A DNA stretch of 64,000 nucleotides. It comes from CAWGMT01 sp963823675. GTDB taxonomy: Bacteria > Planctomycetota > Planctomycetia > Isosphaerales > Isosphaeraceae. The position numbers and the translations under genes were made by a program. The notes below the pieces were generated by a model. It did no database searches and was not told where the DNA came from. It worked only from the letters and a program-made list of their open reading frames with translations. This document shows, piece after piece, positions 36,776 through 45,808 of this stretch (position 1 is its first letter; each line of letters begins with the position of its first letter). The DNA is taken from contig CAWGMT010000020.1 in NCBI GenBank assembly GCA_963823675.1, positions 372,001 to 436,000 on the forward strand, written 5' to 3'.

Positions 36776-38220
36776 TCACGGCCGCATCAGTGCCGGCGGC
36801 GGCGGCGTGTGGTCGCTGAAGACGGGTGTCTGCGTGCCTTCACGGGGCGTCCCGCGCAGCGCGTCGCATACCTTCGGGCCAACCTCGTCGTACACCCGAC
36901 GGAGCGTCAGTGGGCCAGTGGCCTGAAGCAGCGTCCCAAGCATAAAATGCGTCATCAAGCCCGACTGTAACCGCTCGGACTCGAGCGACGTCTGCTCGAG
37001 ACGGCACGCCGCCAAGACAGCCGCGTCGCGCTGACCGATGCTTCGGGCGCGAAGTAGAACTCCGTCGAGGAAGTAGGATGGCTCATTCCCACCGGTTCGC
37101 AAGGCGGCATCGCCAGAAGGCATGGTCATCGTCTTGGCGCCTTCAATGTGGCCGCCGCTGAAACAGGCGTCGATGATCACCATGACCTTGCGACCATCCA
37201 GCGACTGGATACGACGCCCGAACTCGTCTTCCTCGAAAACGGTTTCCATCGCGTCGGCGAGGACGTCGGTGGGAAGGAGGAAGTAATGATAGGGCTTGCG
37301 CGCGTCGCTGGTACTCGCCCGCCCTCCATGACCCGACCAGTAAATAAGAACCGTGTCCCCCGCGGACGTTGACGCGACAAGCTGATCGAACGCAGCGCGG
37401 ATGTTCGCGAGGGTGGCACTGGAGTCGGTTAAGAGGATGCGCTGCATGAAATCACCGACCTGCCGGGCCGCCTCCGCCATTCGCTCGGCATCACGGTGGG
37501 CATAACGCAACGGCTTTGCGATCTCCGCTGGCACGTTCGGATACCGGCTGATGCCGACAAAGAGGCCAACCCGTTTGGGCCGGCTCGGCTGACGGGCCGC
37601 CACAGTGCGAATCTGGATGGCGTGCTCGGCGTAATCGCGCGCCGCCGCGCATATTCATCGGGATCGCGACGACGCAGTTCCTCGCGAGCCCCTAGCAAGC
37701 CCTCCTTCAGATCGGTCCGGCCCAGAGTCGCCTCGGCCAGAAGCTGTGTGAACCGCTCCGCGGCAAGCGGGGTGGGGCCCTCGCGCGAAAACTCCTCGGC
37801 TTTCAAATTGAGCGGGCGCTTGCTGACGACCGCGAAGAGCGTTTCGATGCCTAGGCCGCGCGAGCCGACCCTGATCCGAAAGCCGCCTCGGCCCGGAACG
37901 GCAACAGCCGCCCTGGCACCGATCCGATTGTCCTCTTGAAACCGGTTCGGAAATAGCTGCGTCGCCGCCTTCGAGGCATCGACGTTGAACAGATAAAGGT
38001 AGCCCGCCTGTTCGGAAACCACGCTGACGTTAACGAATTCGCCCGTGGAGTAGACACGATCCCTGCGATCCACTGCCACGCGGACCATCCAGGCCGGCGA
38101 GTCGTTCGTCGCGGCCGCTGTTGCGCCCTGATCGGCGGCTCTCGCGGGGATCGACGCCGACCCCCCGAAGACGATAAGCGATGAGGTCAATGCCACGCTC
38201 AGGGACTTGAGCCAGCGCAT
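36776..38220 (-). CDS. DUF4384 - caspase-like (C14) protease A, frameshift near 37640
   Basis: ATG 38220 has GAGGAG upstream and gives a signal peptide (LKSLSVALTSSLIVFGG). A DUF4384 domain follows (PAWMVRVAVDRRDRVYSTGEFVNVSVVSEQAGYLYLFNVDAS). In GCGCGGCGGCGCGCG near 37640 the frame changes; downstream QPSRPKRVGLFVGISRY opens a caspase-like domain with catalytic His in LIYWSGHGGR and Cys in VMVIIDACFSGGH. The end reads TQTPVFSDHTPPPPALMRP. About 481 residues if repaired. Close paralogue of the next gene. Likely a secreted or periplasmic cysteine peptidase cleaving after basic residues, as in metacaspase-like C14 proteins; substrates unknown. Confidence 0.85.
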
Positions 38221-38252
38221 CGGGTGCTCCTCGGTTTATCGCGGTGAACCGG

Positions 38253-39688
38253 TCACGGCCGAATCAATGCGGGTGGACTCGGGGTTTGGTCGCTGAAGAC
38301 CGGGGTCTGCTTTCCCTCGTTCTCACCGCCGCGCAGATACTCGATCACCCTCGGAGCGACTTCCTCATACACATCGCGAAGCGTCAGGGATTTGGTCGCC
38401 CGCATAAGCGTTTCCAGGATATAATGGGTCATCAAATGCGATTGAAGTCTGCCTGACTCAACGGCCGATTGATCGAGACGGCAGGCTGTCAAGATGGCGG
38501 CGTCCTTTTGACCTATCCCCAGGCGCGAAGGAGTATATCGCCGAGAAAGTGAGGTTGCTCCGATTCACGGACCAATTGTCTCCACTCTGGTGCCGACACC
38601 TCACTCGCCGTCTTCGCTCCCTCAATCTGGCCGCCGCTGTTGCAAGCGTCGATGATCACCATGATTTTGCGGCCATCGAGTGCCTGCACCAGATGTCCGA
38701 ACTCGGGATCGCTGAAGTAGGTGCGACGGTCGTCGGGATCAAAATCAGTGGTTAATAGCACGTAACAATAGGGCCGGGCGGAATCGCCGGTCTCGTAACG
38801 GCTACCGTGGCCTGCCCAGTAGATCAGCACCGTATCGCCCGCGGAGGTTGATGCCACCAGTTCCCTGAATCCGGCCCGGATGTTCTCTAGTGTCGCGTTC
38901 GAGTTGGTCAGGAGAATGTTGCGGGTGAACCCACCCACATGGCGCGCCGCCTCGGCCATTCGCTCAGCGGTGCGGTGTGAGTAACGGAGTTGCTCCTCCG
39001 CGGGCAGGTGGGCATAGCTGCTCACGCCAACAAATAGACCGACCCGTTTGGGCCGGCTCGGCTGCCGGGCCGCCACGGTGCGAATCTGGATCCCGTGCTC
39101 GGCGTAATCGTGCGCCCGCCGCAAGTACTCGTCGAAGTCGCGACGGCGAAGTTCCTCCCGCGCCTCCAGCAAGCCCGCCTTGAGATCGGTCCGACCCAGG
39201 GTCGCCTCGGCCAGAAGCTGTGTGAACCTCTCCGCGGCAAGCGGGGTGGGGCCCTCGCGCGAAAGCTCCTCGGCTTTCAAATTGAGCGGCCGCTTGCTGA
39301 CGACGGCAAAGAGCGATTCGACGCCTAGGCCGCGCGAGCCGACCCGGATCCGAAAGCGGGCGCGGCCCGGAACGGCAACAGCCGCCCTGGCGCCGATCCG
39401 ATTGTCAGCTTGAAACCGGTTCGGAAAGAGCTGCGTCGCCGCCTTCGAGGCATCGACGCTGAACAGATAAAGGTAGCCCGCCTCTTCGGAAACCACGCTG
39501 ACGTTGACGAATTCGCCCGTGGCGTAAACACGGTCCGTGCGATCCACCGCCACGCGGACCATCCACGCCGGCGCGTCGTTTGTCGCAGCCCTTACGTCAT
39601 CTTCCGCGGCTGCGGCCAGGGGTGCCGAACCCGACAAGAGACCAAGCCATGCTCCGAGAGCAAGCGTCCACCACTTGAGCGATCGCAT
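38253..39688 (-). CDS. DUF4384 - caspase-like (C14) protease B, frameshift near 38515
   Basis: A tandem paralogue of protease A, transcribed ahead of it with a 32-base gap. Signal peptide, DUF4384 (residues ~38-138), then the caspase domain with His294 in YWAGHGSR and Cys349 in IIDACNSGG. Near 38515 one base appears missing: the frame ends after LLRAWG, while the next frame continues LGIGQKDAAILTACRLDQSAVESG and ends TPVFSDQTPSPPALIRP at 38253. The region between His and Cys differs most from protease A, suggesting different specificity. About 478 residues if repaired. Confidence 0.85.
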
Positions 39689-39713
39689 CGAGGGCCCCTT
39701 TCATCAATCTCGC

Positions 39714-40831
39714 TTAATGAGTGTACCGGATGCTAACGACGTCGCGCAGCGCTCCCACGACGCGAGACACGTTGACGAAGTTGGTCTGCTGCGGCGGACC
39801 GACGCCGGTTTCGTATTGCTCGCCGCTACGACCGCCGATGCGCTCGTCGGCAGGTAGCTGCTCCTGGCTGGGCGCGCAGGCGGCGAACTGGACCGTGATC
39901 ACGCCGGTTTTTCCGGCCGGCGGGTTGCGGACAAGCGCGCTGCGCCATGGCCGTATTCGGTCACCTGGAATGCATCGGAACGACCCATGCCGCGAAACCA
40001 GCCGACGACATCGAGCATCGTCCCCGCAGCAACGGGGTAGAAGAAGTAGAGCGAGCTCCCGTCGTTGGCCCGAATCTCGCTGAACGTGAACACGCTGAGA
40101 CCGTTGACGGTGATGATCGCCGCGGCTTCGAAGTTGGCCTGGTTGTAGACCCGGATTGCGTACAGCTCGCCCCGGCAAACGTTGACAACGGCCTGGCCAT
40201 CGCTGATTGTCGGCGTGCGCGGCGCGGCGGGTTGGCCGGGGCCGGCGGAAACGAGCACCTCGACCGCAAACGGGCTACTGGACGACGCCCTGAGGCGCGT
40301 CCCGTCGATCACGGCCGAAGGGCGCTCGGCGGCATCGACAACCTCGAGGTTGCGCGTGTGGAGGTCGCCGTCCGGCGGCAAGGATGCCGTCACGCCCAGA
40401 AACGCGGCGATGGTCGGTGAATCATAAAACCGCGCCTGGTACGACCCGCGAGGCTGGTCGTCCTGGTCGAAGAGCTCGACCGTGAGCCGGACCATGCTCT
40501 GACCTGCGTAGCGGTCGCTTGGCACCTTGGCGTATCGGCCGCGAACTGAAAGACTCGCCTTGCGGCTGACCGTGATGCCGCGCGACTTGAGCGCCTGGGC
40601 GAGACCGGCTGACACGCCAGGACCGAAGTTGGTGTCGAGTTGCGCGGGGCCGGCGATCTCGCCGATGGCGATCGATGGCTGGTTCTGTTGCTTAAGGGCT
40701 TGCTGCATCTGCTCGGCGATCCGATCGAGCTCCTTGCGCAGGACCTCGGTGCCGTTTGTCGGAGCGGTTGCAAAGAGGGTCATCAGGGCCGCGGCGGCGG
40801 CGATTCGGAGGGTCGATGCATTGCGTCGCAT
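39714..40831 (-). CDS. Secreted protein of unknown function in the caspase cluster, frameshift near 39940
   Basis: The start at 40831 gives a signal peptide (NASTLRIAAAAALMTLFATAP). A helical segment (LDRIAEQMQQALKQQNQPSIAIGEIAGPAQLDTNFGPGVSAGLAQALKSRG) is followed by a beta-rich part, then AIRVYNQANFEAAAIITVNGLSVFTFSEI. The first segment resembles proteins that assemble or sense at the cell envelope (a CsgG/lipoprotein-like topology), but I cannot assign a family. Near 39940 the frame shifts; the rest reads RNPPAGKTGVITVQFAACAPSQEQLPADER and ends VSIRYTH. About 372 residues. It sits between protease B and the caspase-Sel1 gene on the same strand, 25 bases upstream of protease B, so it is likely part of their operon. 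Confidence 0.7.
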
Positions 40832-40912
40832 AAGTCCTAGTCTCCCCGGAATTGGGAACATTGGTTTTCAGAAAACAGGCGCGCTAGCGGGGCAGGGGGC
40901 TCGAGGGCAGCC

Positions 40913-43441
40913 TCAGCGATTGACGAGGGACGGGTCAGACTTGAAGCGATTGAGCGCCTCAGTTGCACGGCTGTTGCCGGCCGCGGCCGCCCGACGATAC
41001 CAGTTCAAGGCCTCGGTCGGGTCCTTCGATAGACCGCGCCCGTTCTCGTACATCAGGCCGAGGTTGCACTGGGCGATAGCGTTCCCTTGCTCGGCGGATT
41101 TGCGATACCAGGACAGTGCTTGGGCCATGTCTTGCGCGACGCCCCGTCCCTGCTCGTACATCCAGCCGAGATCGAGTTGGGCGCCAGCATGGCCCTGCGC
41201 CGCGGCTTTGCGAAACCAGGCCACGGCCTCCGTGTCGTCGGTCGCCACGCCACGGCGATCGCGGAGCATGATGGCGAGGTTGTTTTGACCCCAGGCAAGG
41301 CCCTGTTCGGCGGCCTTGCGATACCACGTGACGGCCTGCGAGTCGTCTTTTGGCACTCCCCGGCCCTTCTCGTACATCCAGGCGAGGTTGGCCTGCGCCT
41401 GGGCGTGGCCCTTCTCTGCGGCTTTGCGGTACCAGCCAACCGCCTCTGCGTCGTCCCCATTCCCACCGCACCCGTGCGCGTACATCCAGCCAAGGTTGTC
41501 CTGGGCAGCGGTGTTTCCCTGCTCAGCGGCCTTGCGATACCAGGCGACTGCCTCCGCGTCGTCCTGAGTCACACCGCGGCCGGTGTGATACATCACACCG
41601 AGATCATTCTGTCCCATGGCGTTTCCTTGGTCAGCGGCCTTGCGATACCACGCAACCGCCGCGACATCGTCCTTGGCGACGCCATGCCCTTTATCGTACA
41701 TCCAGCCGAGCTTTGCCTGGGCCGCGGCAAGGCCCTGCTCCGCGGCTTTGCGATACCAGGCGACCGCTTCTGTGTCGTCCGTTGTCACTCCTCGGCCGTT
41801 CGCGTACATCAGACCGAGGTTGAGCTGTCCGAAGGCGTTTCCCTGGCCGGCCGCTTTGCGGAACAAGCGCATTGCCTCCCTGTCGTTCTTGGCAACACCC
41901 CGTCCGTCTCGGTACATGAGTCCCAGGTTGTTTTGGGCCAGGGCGTTCCCCTGGCCAATCGCCTTGCAATACCAGGCGACCGCCGTCGCGTCGTCTCTAA
42001 CGACGTTTCGTCCGTTCGCATACATCCAGCCGAGACCGTTTTGACCATGAGGGTTGCCCTGATCAGCGGCCTTGCGGAACCACGCCACGGCCCTGGTGTC
42101 GTCCTTGACCACACCGTGTCCGTTCGCATACATCTGGCCGAGGGAGGCTTGAGCACCGGCGTGGCCCTTTTCAGCGGCTTTGCGGAACCACACAGCCGCC
42201 TCGGCGGCGTCCTTTATCGTGAATTGGCCATTCGCCAGGAGAAGCCCTAGATAGGTCTGCGCCTCGATGTCGTCGCGCCCGGCGAGCTGACGGACCCGGC
42301 TCATGATCTGTAAGTCGAGCAGTTGGGTAACGTAAAGCCCGGACAGAGTCAGTTCTTGCCCCCCACGCGCGACCTTCAGTTCAATCCGATCAGCGAGCTC
42401 GCGGTTGTGAATGGCGGCTTTCGTCTCTTCGAGTGTGGACACGTCAAGTCCGTCTACCTGAAGCACGACGTCTCCGGTCTTCAGTCCGAGTCGATCGCCG
42501 CCCCCGCCTGGGACAACGAAGGTCACCAGAGGCTGGGATGGCGCGCGCTTGAACTGGGCCGCTGACTGTTCGCCCACCGCTCGGAAGAGAATCGCTAGGG
42601 CTGCCGTGCCTCGGGCCGTCGTCCGGCGGGCCAGCACTGGCGACGCCCCGGCCATCTCCCCCGATCGTAAACTCGGCGTCTGGCTAACGCGGCCGCCGTG
42701 GAGCCTGGCGACATCGATCGGCACCCGCTTCTTGACGTAGGCGGTCAGACTAAGCCAAGTCACGTCTCCGTCGGCGTCGGCCGCGGGTCCCTGCAGTCCC
42801 TGGAGCACATGGTAAAAGAACACGCCATGCTCGTACTTGTCGGACTCGAGCGCCCGCTCTCCCACCGCACAGCTATAGAGGGCGGCCACCTCGTCCGGTA
42901 GTTGCAGGGCAATTCCCCCGCCGATCCCCCGCCCGATTGCTGGATCGTCGCGGCAAGCGTCTACGAGCACGAGCTTCGTCCCACCGCAATCATCGAGGTT
43001 GCGGAATAACTGGCCCAGCGACAAGAGCGTGTTCCGATTCGCCGGGTCGGCGTCAACCGGGCAGAAATAGCCGTCGTGGTCGCCGCCGAACTGGAGGCCA
43101 TGGCCGGACAGGCCGATCAGGAGCGTGTCGGTGCGCTTGCTCTTCGTGATGACGGCCTCCAGGCGAGCCCGGATGTTCGCCAGCGTTGGCCGACGACTGG
43201 CCCCTTTGCGCCCTTCGTCATCGGTGAGCAGGTCGATCTCATATCCAGCCTGACGTAGCAGCGGGGCCAGTGCGGTGACGTCGCTGACCGAGTACCGCAG
43301 GGGCTTGAGTTTTGCATGGTCGTACTCGTTGACCCCGACGAGGATCGCCCGCTGCCGGCCGGAGCCGGCCGCGGTGGCCGAGGCGGGGTGAAATCCGATG
43401 AGCACCGCGATAGCGGTCACTGTGATGCGTGTGTTGAACAT
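40913..43441 (-). CDS. Caspase-like (C14) protease - PDZ - Sel1-repeat protein
   Basis: An intact 842-residue protein with GAGG before ATG 43441. Signal peptide (residues 1-25), caspase domain ~28-260 with His114 in IGLSGHGLQF and Cys163 in LVLVDACRDDP, then a PDZ-like domain (~300-365: VPGGGGDRLGLKTGDVVLQVDGLDVS). From ~385 to the end about twelve Sel1-like 36-residue repeats follow (AVAWYRKAAEQGNTAAQDNLGWMYAHG). Sel1 arrays are alpha-solenoids that bind proteins, so this may be a scaffolded protease. It is the first gene of the - strand caspase cluster and may be co-transcribed with the three genes after it. Confidence 0.93.
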   Translation of the reverse strand: MFNTRITVTAIAVLIGFHPASATAAGSGRQRAILVGVNEYDHAKLKPLRYSVSDVTALAPLLRQAGYEIDLLTDDEGRKGASRRPTLANIRARLEAVITKSKRTDTLLIGLSGHGLQFGGDHDGYFCPVDADPANRNTLLSLGQLFRNLDDCGGTKLVLVDACRDDPAIGRGIGGGIALQLPDEVAALYSCAVGERALESDKYEHGVFFYHVLQGLQGPAADADGDVTWLSLTAYVKKRVPIDVARLHGGRVSQTPSLRSGEMAGASPVLARRTTARGTAALAILFRAVGEQSAAQFKRAPSQPLVTFVVPGGGGDRLGLKTGDVVLQVDGLDVSTLEETKAAIHNRELADRIELKVARGGQELTLSGLYVTQLLDLQIMSRVRQLAGRDDIEAQTYLGLLLANGQFTIKDAAEAAVWFRKAAEKGHAGAQASLGQMYANGHGVVKDDTRAVAWFRKAADQGNPHGQNGLGWMYANGRNVVRDDATAVAWYCKAIGQGNALAQNNLGLMYRDGRGVAKNDREAMRLFRKAAGQGNAFGQLNLGLMYANGRGVTTDDTEAVAWYRKAAEQGLAAAQAKLGWMYDKGHGVAKDDVAAVAWYRKAADQGNAMGQNDLGVMYHTGRGVTQDDAEAVAWYRKAAEQGNTAAQDNLGWMYAHGCGGNGDDAEAVGWYRKAAEKGHAQAQANLAWMYEKGRGVPKDDSQAVTWYRKAAEQGLAWGQNNLAIMLRDRRGVATDDTEAVAWFRKAAAQGHAGAQLDLGWMYEQGRGVAQDMAQALSWYRKSAEQGNAIAQCNLGLMYENGRGLSKDPTEALNWYRRAAAAGNSRATEALNRFKSDPSLVNR
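40960..42270 (-). repeat. Sel1-coding tandem repeats, ~108-bp period
   Basis: About twelve units of 36 codons, each with a TTTGCGGTACCA/TTTGCGATACCA-like block (AxxWYRKAA, read on the - strand) and a GTACAT block (LGxMY). They lie inside the caspase-PDZ-Sel1 gene. Confidence 0.8.
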
Positions 43442-43846
43442 GGCTTCTCACCTCGGTGAACTGGCGAAACGGAGCGCAGAAGATGCGTCAGAGGCCGTCC
43501 AGTGAGGATGGGAGCCGATAACCCCAGAGGATTCCGAGCCCGTTTTCCTGACGCCTTGTCGCGACCCGTCTGCTTTGAAGGTGCGGGTGAGGTCGGCTCA
43601 CGCGACCCTCCTTTCCGCACTTCATGTACGGCGGCTGCGGGAAGTGTTACAAGTCTTCGTACGGTTTTTTGGCGGGTCGGTCGTGATTGTGGCGGTCAAC
43701 AGACCTGCGAACCAGGGAGTCGTGTGTCGAAGTAGGCGAAGGCCGACGATACGGAATTGCTTGAACTGGCTGGATTGACGCTCGGCTGGCGCACGCCCTA
43801 TACTCCCAAGGAGGGTTTTGTACAGATCCGGAAGCCACGCGGGGAC
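43442..43846. other. Divergent intergenic region
   Basis: About 400 bases between the caspase-Sel1 gene (-) and the DUF1579-like gene (+). It holds the promoter at 43775-43804 and otherwise only short motif-free frames. Confidence 0.5.
43775..43804 (+). promoter_or_regulatory. Sigma-70-like promoter
   Basis: TTGACG at 43775-43780 and TATACT at 43799-43804 are separated by 18 bases, placing a start site near 43811 and a leader of about 35-40 bases ahead of the DUF1579-like gene. Only sequence match supports it. Confidence 0.55.
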
Positions 43847-44425
43847 ATGGCGATGAAGAGCAAGCTCAGTGTCATGACATGGGTAGCGACTGTTTTGACG
43901 GTGGGAATCCTGGCGGCAGTACGGAATGGCATGGCCGACGACAAGACGGCCAAGACAGGCGTCAACGCCAAGACGGCTTTTGCCAAGATCAAGACGCTCG
44001 TCGGTGAATGGAAAGGCGAAATCTCCGGCGAGCATGAGGCGAAGGAAGACGGCCAGCACAAAAAGGTTGAAGCCGTTGTCACCTACCGGCTGACCGGTGC
44101 TGGCAGCGCCCTGGTCGAAACCCAGGGCCCCGGCACGGCCCACGAGATGGTTTCGGTCTACCATCTCGATGGGGACGATCTGCGCATGACCCACTACTGC
44201 GCAGCGCAGAATCAGCCTCGGATGAAGCTTGACCGGGCCAACTCCACACCCGACCACCTGATTTTCGTCTTTGACGGTGGCACCAACCTTGACCCGCAGA
44301 AAGACCTCCATATCCATGGCCTCGAGATCACGTTCCATAAGGACGGTCATATCAAGAGCGCGTGGGAAGCCTACACAGATGGCAAATCAGCCGGTATCCA
44401 TGCTTTCAATATGAGCCGCAAGTGA
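43847..44425 (+). CDS. Secreted DUF1579-like lipocalin-type protein
   Basis: ATG 43847 follows GGGGAC; ATG 43853 is equally possible. A signal peptide (KLSVMTWVATVLTVGILAAV) precedes a beta-barrel-like domain: IKTLVGEWKGEI, VVTYRLTGAGSALVETQGPGTAHEMVSVYHLDGDDLRMTHYCAAQNQPRM and a C-terminal KSAWEAYTDGKSAG. This is the pattern of small exported heme/lipid-binding-like barrels annotated as DUF1579 or a related family. Function unknown. About 190 residues. Preceded by the promoter at 43775-43804. Confidence 0.75.
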   Translation: MAMKSKLSVMTWVATVLTVGILAAVRNGMADDKTAKTGVNAKTAFAKIKTLVGEWKGEISGEHEAKEDGQHKKVEAVVTYRLTGAGSALVETQGPGTAHEMVSVYHLDGDDLRMTHYCAAQNQPRMKLDRANSTPDHLIFVFDGGTNLDPQKDLHIHGLEITFHKDGHIKSAWEAYTDGKSAGIHAFNMSRK

Positions 44426-44503
44426 GCGCGCTTGCATCCCCATATCGGCTTCCAGGGGTACTCCGCCACATAGTCCACGGACGAAACGGGCTGGCTTTTG
44501 CTC

Positions 44504-45787
44504 ATGACAATCTCATTTCTCCACGCGGCTGACATTCATCTCGACAGCCCGCTCAGGGGACTGGAGCGTTATGAGAATGCGCCCGTGGACCGGATTCGAA
44601 GGGCGACGCGACGCGCTTTCTCACGGATGATCGACCTGGCCATCGAGAAGTGCGTCGACTTCGTGCTGATCGCCGGCGACCTCTACGACGGCGACTGGCG
44701 TGATTACAACACCGGCTTGTTCCTGGTCAAGGAGCTGAGCCGGCTGCGGGACAACAAGATCCGTGTCGTGCTCATTCAGGGCAACCACGATGCAGCCAAC
44801 AAGATGACCCGGGCCCTCCCTCTGCCCGAAAATGTCCGGCTCTTGACCCATGAACGGCCCGAGACCGTTGTTTGGGACGACCTGGGAGTGGCGATCCACG
44901 GGCAGAGCTTTGCCAGGGCCGCGGTCACGGAGAACCTGGCGGCGGCCTATCCCGCGGCTGTAGCCGGATGCGTCAACATCGGCCTGCTCCATACCTGCCT
45001 GGCCGGCGCGGAAGGCCATGAGTCGTACGCGCCCTGCACGCTCGAAGACCTCAGGCTGCGCGGTTATGATTACTGGGCGCTCGGGCATATCCACGCACGC
45101 CAGGTTCTGTGCAGCGACCCGCTGGTCGCGTTCTCCGGCAATGTCCAGGGCCGTCATGCTCGCGAGACCGGAGCGAAGGGTTGTTTGATCGCGAGCGTTG
45201 CCGCGGGCCGGCGCATCGACCAGGTCTTTCATCGCCTCGATGTGGTTCGCTGGGAGCGGGAGCGCATCGAGATCTCGGATGTGGAATCCGAATCCGATCT
45301 CTTCGACCGGGCGGTCGAATCGCTCGATGGCTTGCTCGCCTCTGATCCCGACCCCGAAGGGCTGCTAGCCGTCCGCCTCGTCCTCGCCGGCACCACGGGA
45401 TTGCACGACCGGCTGCTGGCTGACCCGGAGCGGGTCAGCGCCGAGATTCGCAGCCTCGCCACCGATCGGGGCCAGGACCGGCTCTGGATCGAGAAGGTCG
45501 AGCTTCACACCCAGCCTCGGCGGGCCCTCACGACGCCTGACGGCCCGAGTGAGGAACTGCTCGAGGTCCTCGAACAGTTCCGGGCCGAGCCCGGGGCATT
45601 CCAGGAAGTCGTTGAGGAGCTGGCCGAGCTGAAACGGAAATTACCTCCCGACCTGACCCAAGATCGCGACACCCCCCGGCTGGACGACCCGGAATGGTTG
45701 CAAACCTTGCTGGAGCAAGTCCAGCCCATGCTGCTCGGCCTGCTGCACAAATCGGGCGATGGTGCGGACAGGGGCGCTGCGCCCTGA
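44504..45787 (+). CDS. SbcD-like DNA exonuclease/metallophosphoesterase (YhaO type)
   Basis: 427 residues from ATG 44504. Calcineurin-like metallophosphoesterase motifs in order: FLHAADIHLD (Asp10, His12), LIAGDLYDG, LIQGNHD and YWALGHIH, with an SbcD/Mre11-like C-terminal extension. Motifs like LHTCLAGAEGHESYAPC distinguish the YhaO branch from classical SbcD. It would act as the nuclease half of an SbcCD/Mre11-Rad50-like complex that processes DNA ends or hairpins. It lies 21 bases ahead of the YhaN-like ATPase, forming the conserved pair. Confidence 0.9.
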   Translation: MTISFLHAADIHLDSPLRGLERYENAPVDRIRRATRRAFSRMIDLAIEKCVDFVLIAGDLYDGDWRDYNTGLFLVKELSRLRDNKIRVVLIQGNHDAANKMTRALPLPENVRLLTHERPETVVWDDLGVAIHGQSFARAAVTENLAAAYPAAVAGCVNIGLLHTCLAGAEGHESYAPCTLEDLRLRGYDYWALGHIHARQVLCSDPLVAFSGNVQGRHARETGAKGCLIASVAAGRRIDQVFHRLDVVRWERERIEISDVESESDLFDRAVESLDGLLASDPDPEGLLAVRLVLAGTTGLHDRLLADPERVSAEIRSLATDRGQDRLWIEKVELHTQPRRALTTPDGPSEELLEVLEQFRAEPGAFQEVVEELAELKRKLPPDLTQDRDTPRLDDPEWLQTLLEQVQPMLLGLLHKSGDGADRGAAP

Positions 45788-45808
45788 TTCAACCCGCCGC
45801 TTCGTTCC

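Noticed and set aside
41087..42250. 387-codon + strand frame with apparent repeats
   Set aside because: Antisense to the Sel1 array; its periodicity is inherited from the coding strand.
40960..42270. Regular repeats resembling a CRISPR array
   Set aside because: The period is 108 bases, the units are coding (Sel1) and there are no short identical repeats with unique spacers, nor cas genes.
36776..43441. Craspase/CHAT-TPR (type III-E CRISPR-associated) system
   Set aside because: The proteases are exported C14 proteins with DUF4384, PDZ or Sel1; none is a CHAT-TPR fusion and there are no cas genes.
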